A stretch of DNA of 64,000 nucleotides from JAKQDH01 sp029558835. GTDB taxonomy: Bacteria > Planctomycetota > Phycisphaerae > UBA1845. The translations under genes and the position numbers were made by a program. Of the stretch, positions 38,829 through 47,805 are shown piece after piece. Within the stretch, counting starts at the first letter, position 1, and each line of letters begins with the position of its first letter. The notes under the pieces were generated by a model. The model saw nothing but the letters and a program-made list of their open reading frames with translations. It was not told where the DNA came from and did no database searches. The DNA is taken from the NCBI GenBank assembly GCA_035356615.1, contig DAOQSN010000011.1:1-64000 (forward strand), written 5' to 3'.

Positions 38829-41800
38829 ATGTGGTCACCCGGATGGCTACGGCAGCGCTGCGGTGGGCTGGCGATCGGCGTCTTGGTCACCATCTTGGCC
38901 TGCGCGGCGTGGGACCTGGGGTGGCTGACGCCGCTTGACCAAGTTGCCCTGGACCTCCACTTCCGGCATGCAGCGAGCATCCCAGCCGATCCCCGAGTGG
39001 TTCTGATCGACATCGATGATGCGGCCCTGGAGCGGGTGGCGCGCTGGCCGTGGCCACGGCGTCTGCTGGCCGATCTGGTCGCCACGCTGGCTGACCTCGG
39101 CGCCCGCGCCGTAGCTCTAGATCTCGTGCTCGCGGAGCCGCAGCCGCCCCGCTGGGGCGGGCTGGAGACCGACGCCGACTATGACCTCGAAGATGCGCTG
39201 AGCGCGCTCGACGTTGGCACCTTCACGTACGATGACGAGGAGTTGGCCCGGGCCCTGGAGGGAGCCGGCAACGCGTACCTGGCGATGTTCTGTCGCCTTG
39301 TGCCCCGGGCTCCCGGGCTGGCGCCGGCGGCGGCGTCTGCTGACCCGGCGGCGCTGGTGGATCAGGCCATCGCCGTCTTGCGTGCCGATCCGAACGCGGG
39401 CGCAGCGACCGTGTACGCCGCGCTGGATCCGACCGCCCAAAGGCGGTACCGCCCCCGCTACGAGCAATTGCGTTTGGCGGCGGCACTGGCGGAGCGGTTC
39501 GACCTCGACGAACCCACTCTGGCATTGCAGTTCGGGACCGCCGTGGTGGAGGCGGAGTTGCCGGCCGCGAAGCAGTTGGCGGCCCACCGGGAGGCAAGGA
39601 ACTTCTTCCGGCGGACACCTGGCGGAACCTGGCGCCAGTTTCTCTCGGAAGTCCTGCCGGGCAGCGCCGACGGGCACCTGACGGCAGACCGGGCCGACCT
39701 GCGGCTTGCCTACCGGGCGGAGCGGGCGGCCCGCCGGGCGTTGCAGAACGCCCCCGTAACACCGGGAGCTTTGGCAGGCATCGTACCGCGTGGTTATGAC
39801 GCCACGTGGCCGGTACACCGGATCGCGGGGTCGGCGCGGGGGGTGGGCCTGGCGCAAGCGGCCCGGCCGGCCGCGACCGCAGTCGTGCGCGAGGTTCCGT
39901 TCGCCGCGCGTATGGAGGGGCGCCTGCTGCCCTTGCTGGGGTTCCTCGCCGCCGGTGACATGCTCGGCATTGACTGGAGTTCACTTCGCTACGAGCACGG
40001 CTGGCTCACCTGGAAGGCAGCGGCACAGGCGGGGCGTCTGCCCGTCAGCGACGACGGGCAGGTGCCGATAAATTGGCACCGCCCGGCAAGGGCAGGACAG
40101 TGGCAGGAGAGCTTCGTCCACCTGCCGGTAACCCGCGTGCTGGAGGTGGCGCTCAATCGCCGGGCGATGCAGGAGAATGAGGACCACGTCGAATTGCAGT
40201 GGGCTCGGCTGGTAGAGCGGTATTACGCGGACGCACCGGCGGAGTTTGTTGCCTACGGACGGTTGCTGCGTCAACGCAATGAACTGCGCCGGGGATTACG
40301 GCAGGCGTCCGACGGAGCGCAGGCAGCCGACTGCGAACGCGAGCTGGTCGACGTCGAGCAGTCCATCGCGGAGATCCAGGCCGGGGCACTGGAGTGGCTG
40401 ACCTTTGCCTGGACGACGCAGTGGCAGCCCGCTGAACCGCGCGACGTCGCGGAAGAAGGAGAGCGCGCGCAGTTCGAGGCGTGGTACCGCGCTTTGGCCG
40501 AGGGTGCCGCGCACGGCGAGTGTAGGCAGCGGAATGCCGCGTTGGCGGCACGCAACGACGAGCTGAGCGCGGCGCTGCGCCCGGCGGTGGAGGGGAAGCT
40601 CTGCCTGGTCGGTTACACGGCCTCGGCGCTGGCCGACATGGTGCCGACGCCGGTGTGCAACGCCATGCCGGGCGTCATGGTACACGCGCACATGGCCAAC
40701 ATGATGCTCCAGCAGCGGTTCATGGTCCGCGCGGGCCCGGCGGCGGGCGTCGCCTTGATCGCCCTGACCGGCCTGCTGGTAACGGTGCTAACCAACCTGC
40801 GGCGGGCGGGGTTTGGGTTGCTCATGCTGGTGACGGTTACGGCGCTCGTGCTTCTCCTGGGAGTGGAGCGGTTTGCCACGCGGGGACTGTACCTGCCCTC
40901 GGCGCCGGCCATCGCGGGCGGCGGCGTGGTGTGGGCAACCGTTACCGTGTGGCGACAGGCTACGGAGGAGCGCGCGCGGCGGGCCCTGCGGCGAGCGTTG
41001 GCGCAATACACGTCGCCGGCCGTGGCGGCCCGCATCGCGGAACGGCGGGACTTCCTGGACCTGGCCCCCCAACTGACGCTGGTGACGTGCTTCTTGTGCG
41101 ACCTCCGGGGGTTTACGCCGCTGGCGGAACACCTGGGCCCGGCGCGGACGCGCGACTTGCTCAACCCGTTCCTGGGCACGACGAGCAGCGTGCTTACCGT
41201 CCACGGCGCTCTGGTCAACAAGTTCCTGGGCGACGGCGTGTTTGCGTTCTTCAACGCGCCGATTCATCCCTGCCCGCAGCACGCCCGCAGGGCGTGCGCC
41301 TGCGCGCTCGCCGCCCAGGCGGCCGTCGAGAACCTGAACGCCGCCTCGGCGGAACGCGCCGCGCTGCCGAGCCTCACGATGGGTGTCGCGCTGACGACGG
41401 GTGAGGCGTTCGTCGGCAACTACGGCACCGAGGCCAAGATCGACTACACCTGCATTGGCGACACGGTGAACGTGTGCAGCCGACTGGAGGAACTCAACGC
41501 CTTGTGGCACACGGGCATTCTGACGGACGCGGCCACCCGGGAGGCAGCCGGCACGGCCTTCGTGTTCCGCTGCGCAGGTCGAGTGCGGCTGCGGGGCAAG
41601 ACCAGCGCGGTCGAGGTGTATGAACTGCTCGGTCATGCCGACCGGGTGCCCGAGAACGTCCGCGCCTGGGCGGAGCGTTTCGCCGACGCGGTGCGCTGCT
41701 ATCAGCACCGGGAATGGGAACGACACGCGGCCCTGCTGGCAGAGTGTCTGGCATTCAGGCCGGACGACCACGTGGCGCGCAAGTACGCCGAGCACGCCCG

Positions 41801-41855
41801 GAGCATGCGTGAAGCGGGCGCGTCTGCCGCGTGGGACGGTGTACTACCCGGTTAA
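38829..41855 (+). CDS. CHASE2-domain class III adenylate/guanylate cyclase
   Basis: One N-terminal helix (about 13-31) leads into a large periplasmic CHASE2 region (VVLIDIDDAALERVARWPWPR is its signature, in parts IDIDDAALERV). Then come two to three helices near residues 636-705 and a cytoplasmic cyclase domain from about 750. Metal-binding Asp lie in FLCDLRGFT and FLGDGVFAFFN; YTCIGDTVNVCSRLEE is the last family block. It makes cAMP or cGMP on an external signal. At 1008 residues it is about 250 longer than usual because the CHASE2 region holds a long Ala/Arg-rich insertion (about 95-440). Confidence 0.85.
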   Translation: MWSPGWLRQRCGGLAIGVLVTILACAAWDLGWLTPLDQVALDLHFRHAASIPADPRVVLIDIDDAALERVARWPWPRRLLADLVATLADLGARAVALDLVLAEPQPPRWGGLETDADYDLEDALSALDVGTFTYDDEELARALEGAGNAYLAMFCRLVPRAPGLAPAAASADPAALVDQAIAVLRADPNAGAATVYAALDPTAQRRYRPRYEQLRLAAALAERFDLDEPTLALQFGTAVVEAELPAAKQLAAHREARNFFRRTPGGTWRQFLSEVLPGSADGHLTADRADLRLAYRAERAARRALQNAPVTPGALAGIVPRGYDATWPVHRIAGSARGVGLAQAARPAATAVVREVPFAARMEGRLLPLLGFLAAGDMLGIDWSSLRYEHGWLTWKAAAQAGRLPVSDDGQVPINWHRPARAGQWQESFVHLPVTRVLEVALNRRAMQENEDHVELQWARLVERYYADAPAEFVAYGRLLRQRNELRRGLRQASDGAQAADCERELVDVEQSIAEIQAGALEWLTFAWTTQWQPAEPRDVAEEGERAQFEAWYRALAEGAAHGECRQRNAALAARNDELSAALRPAVEGKLCLVGYTASALADMVPTPVCNAMPGVMVHAHMANMMLQQRFMVRAGPAAGVALIALTGLLVTVLTNLRRAGFGLLMLVTVTALVLLLGVERFATRGLYLPSAPAIAGGGVVWATVTVWRQATEERARRALRRALAQYTSPAVAARIAERRDFLDLAPQLTLVTCFLCDLRGFTPLAEHLGPARTRDLLNPFLGTTSSVLTVHGALVNKFLGDGVFAFFNAPIHPCPQHARRACACALAAQAAVENLNAASAERAALPSLTMGVALTTGEAFVGNYGTEAKIDYTCIGDTVNVCSRLEELNALWHTGILTDAATREAAGTAFVFRCAGRVRLRGKTSAVEVYELLGHADRVPENVRAWAERFADAVRCYQHREWERHAALLAECLAFRPDDHVARKYAEHARSMREAGASAAWDGVLPG

Positions 41856-41986
41856 CATACCCACCCAGGGAGAAGCCGGGCGACAACCGCCGGCGCGCGT
41901 TGACACCGCCGTCCACGGGCGGCATACACGCGTGTCGGGAACGCGGGGTCCATCGGCGACGGCGGGGCGGCAATGGAATGGCGCTT

Positions 41987-42682
41987 ATGAAAACAATCGG
42001 TCTGATTGGCGGGATGAGCTGGGAATCGTCCGTTACGTACTATCGTACGATTAACGAGCATGTGGCGCGGCGGCTGGGCGGGCTGCACTCGGCACCGTGC
42101 GTGTTGTGGTCGTTCGACTTCTCTGAGATACACCGCTTGCAGCACGAGGACCGGTGGGATGAGGCGACGAAGCGACTGAGCGACGCGGGCGTGGCTTTGC
42201 GGGACGCCGGCGCAGATTTCCTGGTGATCTGCACGAACACGATGCATAAGATGGCGGACGCGGTACAGGCGGCGGCGGGTTTGCCGCTGCTGCACATAGC
42301 GGACAGCACGGCGGAGCGCATCCAGGCGGCCGGTCTGCGCCACGTGGGCCTGCTGGGCACGCGTTTCACGATGGAGGAGGACTTCTACCGTGGTCGGCTG
42401 GCCGAGCGGCATGGTCTGGAGGTGAGTATCCCGAGCGCGGCGGAGCGCGAGTTTCTGCATAGCGTCATCTTCGGGGAACTCTGCCGCGGCATAGTGACCG
42501 ACACCTCACGCCGGCGTTGTCGCGCGATCATTGACAAGCTGACCGACGGTGGTTGCGGGGGGATGATCCTTGGCTGCACCGAGCTGGGCTTGTTGATCAC
42601 GCCGGGCGACAGCCCCGTACCGTTGTTCGACACGGCCATTATTCACGCGGAGGCGGCGGCGGCGCTTGCGGTGGGGACGTAG
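41987..42682 (+). CDS. aspartate/glutamate racemase family protein
   Basis: Two-cysteine racemase fold. GLIGGMSWESSVTYYR at the N-terminus, CTNTMHK with the first catalytic Cys (about residue 83), and MILGCTELGLL with the second (about 195) match YgeA-type amino acid racemases. 231 residues. The ATG at 41987 (MKTIGLIGG) fits the family start. It stands 131 bases before the sigma-54 activator gene in the same direction, with no evident functional link. Confidence 0.88.
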   Translation: MKTIGLIGGMSWESSVTYYRTINEHVARRLGGLHSAPCVLWSFDFSEIHRLQHEDRWDEATKRLSDAGVALRDAGADFLVICTNTMHKMADAVQAAAGLPLLHIADSTAERIQAAGLRHVGLLGTRFTMEEDFYRGRLAERHGLEVSIPSAAEREFLHSVIFGELCRGIVTDTSRRRCRAIIDKLTDGGCGGMILGCTELGLLITPGDSPVPLFDTAIIHAEAAAALAVGT

Positions 42683-42813
42683 CACGGGCCGCGCTGCTTG
42701 CGACACTGCCAGGTTGTGCGAGCCCCTCGGTGGACGTAGAATCCCAGGTTGGACCGTACCAGCGAAAGTCACGTATCGGTATGACGGCTGTCGCTCCGGA
42801 CGAGTGCTGAGAT

Positions 42814-44268
42814 ATGGGTGTTTCAGGAAAGAGGAAGCCAACGTCGGCCGGAGCGAACGTTCATCAGGTCATCCTCGACTCGGTGGCCGACGGTGTATTT
42901 ACCGTCGATCTCGACTGGCGGATCACGTCGTTCAACGCGGCCGCGGAGCGGATCACGGGCGTGAAGCGGAGGGAAGCGCTGGGGCGGCAGTGTTGCGATG
43001 TATTCCGCGCCAGCATCTGCGAAAGCGACTGCGCCCTCAAGCGAACGCGCGAGATCGGCAAGCCCGTGGTGAACAGGACCGTGTACATTCTCACGGCGGA
43101 CGGCCAGCGGGTGCCGATCAGCATCTCCGCCGCCGTGCTGAAGGATGCGAAGGGGCGGGTCATCGGCGGCGTGGAGACGTTCCGCGACCTGAGCCAGGTC
43201 GAGGAGTTACGTAAGGAGCTGGAGGGGCGGTACACGTTTTCCGACATTGTGGGGCGCAGCAGCGCCATGCAGCGTCTGTTCGAGTTGCTCCCGCAGGTGG
43301 CGGGAAGCAGCAGCACGGTGCTGATCGAAGGCGAGAGCGGCACGGGGAAGGAGCTGGTGGCACGGGCGATTCACAGCCTGTCGCCGCGCAGCAAGCGCCG
43401 GTTCGTGGCGATCAACTGCGGCGCCCTGCCGGACACGCTTCTGGAGTCGGAGTTGTTCGGCTACAAGGCGGGGGCTTTTACGGACGCCAAGCGGGACAAG
43501 CCCGGCCGGCTGGCGGTGGCCGACGGGGGCACGCTGCTGCTGGACGAGATTGGCGATATCTCACCCGCGATGCAGACGCGGTTGTTGCGGGTCTTGCAGG
43601 AGCGGGTATTCGAGCCCCTCGGGGCGGTGGAACCCGTCAGCGTAGACGTTCGCATCGTAGCCGCCACCCATCAGGACCTTGAGGAACTGGTGCGGGCGGG
43701 GCGGTTTCGTGATGATCTGTACTACCGCGTCAACGTGGTACGTCTCCGGTTACCACCTCTGCGCGAGCGCCGGGAGGACATTCCGCCGCTGATCGACCGC
43801 TTCATTGCGCGGTTCAACCGCGTCCAGAACAAAGACGTGGTCGGTGTCTCCGAGGGCACGCTGGCGGTGCTGATGGCCCACGATTACCCCGGCAACGTGC
43901 GTGAGCTGGAGAACATCATCGAGCATGCATTCGTGCTCTGCCGCGGGGACTTGCTTGAGCCGCACCACCTGCCCCCGGCGCTCCAGGCCGTGAGTGGGTC
44001 GCGTTCCCGGCGGCTCAAGACCGCGCTCACCCTGCGTGAACTCGAAGCGATCCACGTCGCTGACGCCCTGCGCCGCCACCACGGCAGCCGTGCCGCCGCT
44101 GCCCGGGAACTGGGTATCAACACCAGCACGCTGTTTCGCAAGCTGCGGAAGCTCGGCATCCACGACTTGGCCGCGTCCAAGCCGCGATCACGCCCCCGGC
44201 CCGCCGGCGATGCTCTGGACACCAAGCAGCGGTCACCGGCGCGACGCCGCAACCGCGGGCCAACGTGA
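42814..44268 (+). CDS. PAS-containing sigma-54-dependent transcriptional activator (GAFTDA variant)
   Basis: Order: PAS domain (about 15-120) with Cys residues in QCCDVFRASICESDC that could bind a metal or Fe-S cofactor; AAA+ domain with Walker A GESGTGKE (about 173) and Walker B TLLLDEIGDI; Fis-type helix-turn-helix at the end (ADALRRHHGSRAAAARELGI). The sigma-54 contact loop reads GAFTDA instead of GAFTGA. It lies at the head of an ORP-like cluster that has two -24/-12 promoters (46898, 49426), so it is the natural candidate regulator, like DVU2106 in Desulfovibrio (family knowledge). 484 residues. Confidence 0.88.
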   Translation: MGVSGKRKPTSAGANVHQVILDSVADGVFTVDLDWRITSFNAAAERITGVKRREALGRQCCDVFRASICESDCALKRTREIGKPVVNRTVYILTADGQRVPISISAAVLKDAKGRVIGGVETFRDLSQVEELRKELEGRYTFSDIVGRSSAMQRLFELLPQVAGSSSTVLIEGESGTGKELVARAIHSLSPRSKRRFVAINCGALPDTLLESELFGYKAGAFTDAKRDKPGRLAVADGGTLLLDEIGDISPAMQTRLLRVLQERVFEPLGAVEPVSVDVRIVAATHQDLEELVRAGRFRDDLYYRVNVVRLRLPPLRERREDIPPLIDRFIARFNRVQNKDVVGVSEGTLAVLMAHDYPGNVRELENIIEHAFVLCRGDLLEPHHLPPALQAVSGSRSRRLKTALTLRELEAIHVADALRRHHGSRAAAARELGINTSTLFRKLRKLGIHDLAASKPRSRPRPAGDALDTKQRSPARRRNRGPT

Positions 44269-44301
44269 CGATCGGGGCAGACCCCCAGCGGAAAGACTCG
44301 A

Positions 44302-44988
44302 TTGGCGCAGGCGTTTGATCCAATCGCGGGCTCATACGACAGGTGGTACGACACCTCCGCCGGGCGGGCGATTTTTCGCGCGGAATTGGCCTGCCTTCGT
44401 ATGCTTTGCGCGCGGTGTGATGGTCGGTGGCTGGAAGTGGGCGTCGGCACAGGCCGCTTCGCCTCCTCGCTGGGCGTCGCCGAAGGAATCGACCCATCTC
44501 CCCGGATGCTCGCAATCTCGGCGGGGAGGGGTATAAGTACCTACACGGGCTGTGCCGAGAGCCTTCCCTTTCCGGATGAGAGCTTTGAGGGTGTGCTCCT
44601 TGCATTGGCGATTTGCTTTGTTGCAGAACCCAAACAGGCCGTCACACAATGCCACCGGGTGCTGCGTCCCCAGGGCAGGTTACTCCTCGGGGCTATTCCG
44701 GCGGACAGTCCTTGGGGGAGGGAATACGGTAGGAAGAAGGCCAGCGGGCACCCTGTATATGCCCAGGCTCGGTTCTTGACGACGGGCGAGATCGTGGCGC
44801 TGATGGAAAGCGCCGGGTTCGCTCTGCAGGATGCGGCGAGCACGCTCTTCTGGGAACCGGACGGCTCGCCGGAGGACGAACCTCGTGTCGAGGCCGGCAT
44901 CGTGCCCGAGGCGGGATTTGTGGGTCTGTTGTTAAGGAAGACGGCGGGGGCATGCGCACGCGGTGATGTTCGGGAGGGGCGGTGGTGA
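44302..44988 (+). CDS. class I SAM-dependent methyltransferase
   Basis: FDPIAGSYDRWYD at the start and the SAM-binding loop LEVGVGTGRFA (about 43-53), then GIDPSPRML and CAESLPFPDESFEGVLLALAICFV (in parts LPFPDESFEG), define a Methyltransf_11-type enzyme. The substrate is unknown. It starts at TTG 44302 with GGAAAGA upstream, 33 bases after the activator, and overlaps the next gene by 7 bases, so these genes are probably one transcript. Confidence 0.82.
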   Translation: MAQAFDPIAGSYDRWYDTSAGRAIFRAELACLRMLCARCDGRWLEVGVGTGRFASSLGVAEGIDPSPRMLAISAGRGISTYTGCAESLPFPDESFEGVLLALAICFVAEPKQAVTQCHRVLRPQGRLLLGAIPADSPWGREYGRKKASGHPVYAQARFLTTGEIVALMESAGFALQDAASTLFWEPDGSPEDEPRVEAGIVPEAGFVGLLLRKTAGACARGDVREGRW

Positions 44989-45968
44989 CGAGCGGGACGA
45001 CCGTCATTGCAACGAGTGACCTCGCCAAGCACTTCGGCGATGTTCAGGCCGTCGCGGGAGTCGACTTTGATGTCTGCGACGGCGAGCTGTTTGGCTTTCT
45101 CGGTCCCAACGGTGCGGGCAAGACCACGACGATCAACATGCTGACGGGTCTGGCGCGGCCGGACGCGGGCGTGATCCGCATCGCGGGCATCGACTGCTCC
45201 AGGAACCCGAAGGCCGCCCAGCATCTCATCGGCGTCGTGCCCGACGAGAGTAATCTGTACCCCGAGTTGACCGGCTTTGAAAACCTGAGCTTCTGCGCGG
45301 CGTTGTACGGCATGCGCCAAGCGCAACGTGAACAGCGCGCCCGAGAATTGCTCGGGATGTTCGGTCTGCGCGACGCGGCGGAGCGCAAGTTCGCCGGCTA
45401 TTCCAAGGGGATGAAGCGCAAGCTCACCATCGCCGCCGGGATCATCCACAATCCTCGCATTCTGTTCCTGGATGAGCCGACGACGGGGATCGACGTGGCT
45501 GCCGCCCGGCAGATCCGACAGCTCATCGCGGACCTCAGCGGAGCGGGGACCACGGTCTTTCTGACCACGCATTACATCGAGGAGGCCCAGCGGCTGTGCA
45601 GCCGCATCGCCTTCATCGTCTCCGGGCGGATCATCCGCATCGGCACGGTCGAGCAGCTTATGCGGCAAGCGGAAGGCCGACACGTCGTCGAGTTTGCCGT
45701 GGCTGGCGGCGCCGCCGGTTTGTGCGCAGCGCTCGCGGGCGCGTTTTCCCACCTGCAATGCCAAGCACTCTCGGAGGGCGCGGTCCGCGTGGACTCCGCG
45801 GAGCCCGTGCGGATCGGTCCGGTGGTGCGCTTCCTGGAGGACCACGGGGGGGAGGTTGCTGAGGCCCGCAAGGTGGAGCCGTCGCTCGAGGATGTATTTG
45901 TCCGCGTCACGGGGATCGAGGCGTCCGCCATGAAACGCGAGAAGGAGAAAGCGGGAGCATCCGCATGA
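44982..45968 (+). CDS. ABC transporter ATP-binding protein (DrrA/CcmA-like)
   Basis: Walker A GPNGAGKTT (about 39-47), signature YSKGMKRKL, Walker B ILFLDEPTTGID and the His switch VFLTTHYIEEAQ are all present. The C-terminal about 90 residues are the DUF4162-like extension of export-type ABC-2 systems. It pairs with the permease that starts 4 bases before its stop. GTG 44982 or GTG 44985 may be the start. Substrate unknown. Confidence 0.92.
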   Translation: MVTSGTTVIATSDLAKHFGDVQAVAGVDFDVCDGELFGFLGPNGAGKTTTINMLTGLARPDAGVIRIAGIDCSRNPKAAQHLIGVVPDESNLYPELTGFENLSFCAALYGMRQAQREQRARELLGMFGLRDAAERKFAGYSKGMKRKLTIAAGIIHNPRILFLDEPTTGIDVAAARQIRQLIADLSGAGTTVFLTTHYIEEAQRLCSRIAFIVSGRIIRIGTVEQLMRQAEGRHVVEFAVAGGAAGLCAALAGAFSHLQCQALSEGAVRVDSAEPVRIGPVVRFLEDHGGEVAEARKVEPSLEDVFVRVTGIEASAMKREKEKAGASA

Positions 45969-46702
45969 AACGCTGGATCGCCGTCTGGAACATCCTGGCG
46001 AAGGACATGCGGAGCTACTACCTCAAGCCGCCCAACATCAGTTGGGGGCTGCTTTTCCCGCTGGCGTGGACGGGGATGTTCTTCATCAAGTCCGGGGCCG
46101 AGTTGGACGGCGTGCGTGGTCTGCTGCCGGGTCTCGTCTCCGTCTCGGTGCTATTCGGCACGACGAGCATGCTGGCGGTGACGGTCACATTCGAGAAGAA
46201 GGGCCGTTCGTTTGAGCGTTTGCTGCTGGCACCGATCCCGCTGGAACTGCTCATGCTGGCCAAAACCTCCGGGGCGATGCTGTTCGGTGTGGCCAACGCC
46301 TTCGTACCGATATTGATGGCTGCGTTCCTGACGGATCTTTCGGGGGTGGTGTGGTCGGCGGTGGTCCCCGCGATTGTGCTGATAGCGGTGGCGTCCACGT
46401 TCCTGGGGCTGTTCATCGCCGTTTCGGCCAGCGAGGTGTTTGAGGCTCAGACCCTTTCCAACTTCTTCCGTTTCCCCATGATCTTCCTGGGGGGCCTGTT
46501 CTTCCCCGTTCAGCACCTGCCCGCGGTGCTTCGGCCGCTGTCCTACGCGTTGCCTCTGACCTACGGCGCGGACGTGTTGCACGCCGGGTTCTGTGCGCGG
46601 GGGCAGATGCCGCTGGGGCTGAATCTGCTGGTGCTGACGGCTTTCTGCGCGGGGTTGTTCGTCCTGAGCCTGCGGAACATCCGACGGAAATGGATCAGAT
46701 GA
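45965..46702 (+). CDS. ABC-2 type transporter permease
   Basis: Six hydrophobic helices. VTVTFEKKGRSFERLLLAPIP and the late block RFPMIFLGGLFFPVQHLPAVL (in parts FLGGLFFPVQHLP) are typical of ABC-2 exporters. 245 residues. Overlaps the ATPase gene by 4 bases. It lies directly upstream of the palindrome and the sigma-54 promoter that precede the first NifX-like gene. Confidence 0.9.
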   Translation: MKRWIAVWNILAKDMRSYYLKPPNISWGLLFPLAWTGMFFIKSGAELDGVRGLLPGLVSVSVLFGTTSMLAVTVTFEKKGRSFERLLLAPIPLELLMLAKTSGAMLFGVANAFVPILMAAFLTDLSGVVWSAVVPAIVLIAVASTFLGLFIAVSASEVFEAQTLSNFFRFPMIFLGGLFFPVQHLPAVLRPLSYALPLTYGADVLHAGFCARGQMPLGLNLLVLTAFCAGLFVLSLRNIRRKWIR

Positions 46703-46766
46703 TTGACCGCACCGGCGTCCCGGCCCGCGGGGGAGGGGAGGGCACGCGGCCCGGCGAGAGCTGCGC

Positions 46767-46802
46767 ATATTGCAATGCATGCCCGTTCAGACCATTGCAT
46801 AT
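46767..46802. promoter_or_regulatory. inverted repeat, candidate activator-binding site upstream of the first sigma-54 promoter
   Basis: ATATTGCAATG (46767-46777) and CATTGCATAT (46793-46802) form an inverted repeat with one base difference in length. It is centred about 115 bases before the -24 element at 46899, the normal distance for a sigma-54 activator site. It shares TTGCA with the palindrome at 49360. Confidence 0.5.
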
Positions 46803-46897
46803 TGCCATCCTGCGCGGCCTGCCGTTTTCGAACGCTGCGGCCTGTAACTCATTACCGTGCAAGGTGTTAGGAATGTTCCGGGGCCGCCGGTACAAGC

Positions 46898-46914
46898 CTG
46901 GCACGCACTGTGCT
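46898..46914 (+). promoter_or_regulatory. sigma-54 (-24/-12) promoter candidate 1
   Basis: CTGGCACGCACTGTGCT: the -24 GG (46900-46901) and -12 GC (46912-46913) have the required 10-base gap. The only departure from TGGCACG-N4-TTGC is GTGC. Transcription would start near 46925, almost at the ATG 46927, which would make a near-leaderless mRNA; this lowers confidence. Confidence 0.5.
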
Positions 46915-46926
46915 CCTGGACCAGCG

Positions 46927-47349
46927 ATGAACGTCGCGATTCCCACGCTCCAAGACCGCGTCTCGCCCGTGTTTGACGTCGCGCAGCAGGTCGTGCTGGT
47001 CGAACTCGACGGCGGGCGGGAGCGACACCGCCAGTTGGTGGCACTACAGGCGCGCGACCTGGTGCGTCGCGTCGGGGAGTTGTCGCAACGGGGCGTGGAC
47101 GTGTTGATTTGCGGCGGCATCTCGCGCCCGCTCGACGTCCTGCTGCAAGGGGCCGGGATCCGCGTGATCCCGCAGACGTGCGGCCCCGTGGAGGAAGTCC
47201 TGAAGGCGTTTGTCACAGGCCGACTCAACGAGCGGGCGTTTCTGATGCCCGGGTGTTGCGGCCGAAGACGCCGCGGCCGGTGCGGCCCCCACGGGCGGGC
47301 CGGGCGCCGCGGGCGCCAGGAGTACGGATCAGCCGAGGACAAGACTTAA
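46927..47349 (+). CDS. NifX/NifB-like (dinitrogenase FeMo-co biosynthesis fold) protein 1
   Basis: A 140-residue protein of the Nitro_FeMo-Co family, which also includes the orange protein ORP. AIPTLQDRVSPVFDVAQQVV opens the fold, GVDVLICGGISRPLD lies in the middle, and the C-terminal CCGRRRRGRCG adds three Cys to a basic tail. Such domains bind Fe-S or Mo-containing clusters. ATG 46927 has only a weak ribosome site. It heads the NifX, DUF5320, NifX, membrane protein run. Confidence 0.85.
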   Translation: MNVAIPTLQDRVSPVFDVAQQVVLVELDGGRERHRQLVALQARDLVRRVGELSQRGVDVLICGGISRPLDVLLQGAGIRVIPQTCGPVEEVLKAFVTGRLNERAFLMPGCCGRRRRGRCGPHGRAGRRGRQEYGSAEDKT

Positions 47350-47363
47350 AAGGAGTGTGCAAC

Positions 47364-47741
47364 ATGCCATCGGGAGATCGAACCGGTCCGCTGGGGATGG
47401 GACCGAGAACGGGACGGGGAATGGGTTACTGCGGCGGGTTTCAGATGCCGGGCTTCATGAACCCGATGCCGTCGCGGGGTTACTTCGGGCGCGGTCGCGG
47501 CTGGCGACACTGGTTCTATGCGACCGGCCTTACGGGCTGGCAGCGGGCCGGCATGGGGTGGGTGCCGGGCGGCGTTGGCACGCCTTACCCCCCGCCCTTT
47601 GATACCCCGCTCATCACCCGCGAGCAGGAGTTGAGTGCGCTGGAGGCCGACTTACGGTCCCTCGAACAGACAGCAGAGGGCCTCCGGCGCAGAATCGATG
47701 AACTGAAAGGCGAGCCGACGGGCGCGACGCAGCCCACGTAG
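47364..47741 (+). CDS. DUF5320 domain protein
   Basis: Gly/Met/Arg-rich N-terminus MPSGDRTGPLGMGPRTGRGMGYCGG, in the form typical of DUF5320 (in parts GDRTGPLGMGPRTGRG), a central aromatic stretch, and a C-terminal coiled coil (EQELSALEADLRSLEQTAEGLRRRI, in parts). 125 residues. These proteins accompany NifX-like and MinD-like genes in anaerobes; the biochemical role is unknown. AAAAGGAG precedes the ATG by 9 bases. Confidence 0.85.
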   Translation: MPSGDRTGPLGMGPRTGRGMGYCGGFQMPGFMNPMPSRGYFGRGRGWRHWFYATGLTGWQRAGMGWVPGGVGTPYPPPFDTPLITREQELSALEADLRSLEQTAEGLRRRIDELKGEPTGATQPT

Positions 47742-47805
47742 CGAGGCTGCCCTCTATGCACGACGAGTCTGTCGCCCGCCGGGGCAAAACCGGGAGGATC
47801 GGATT

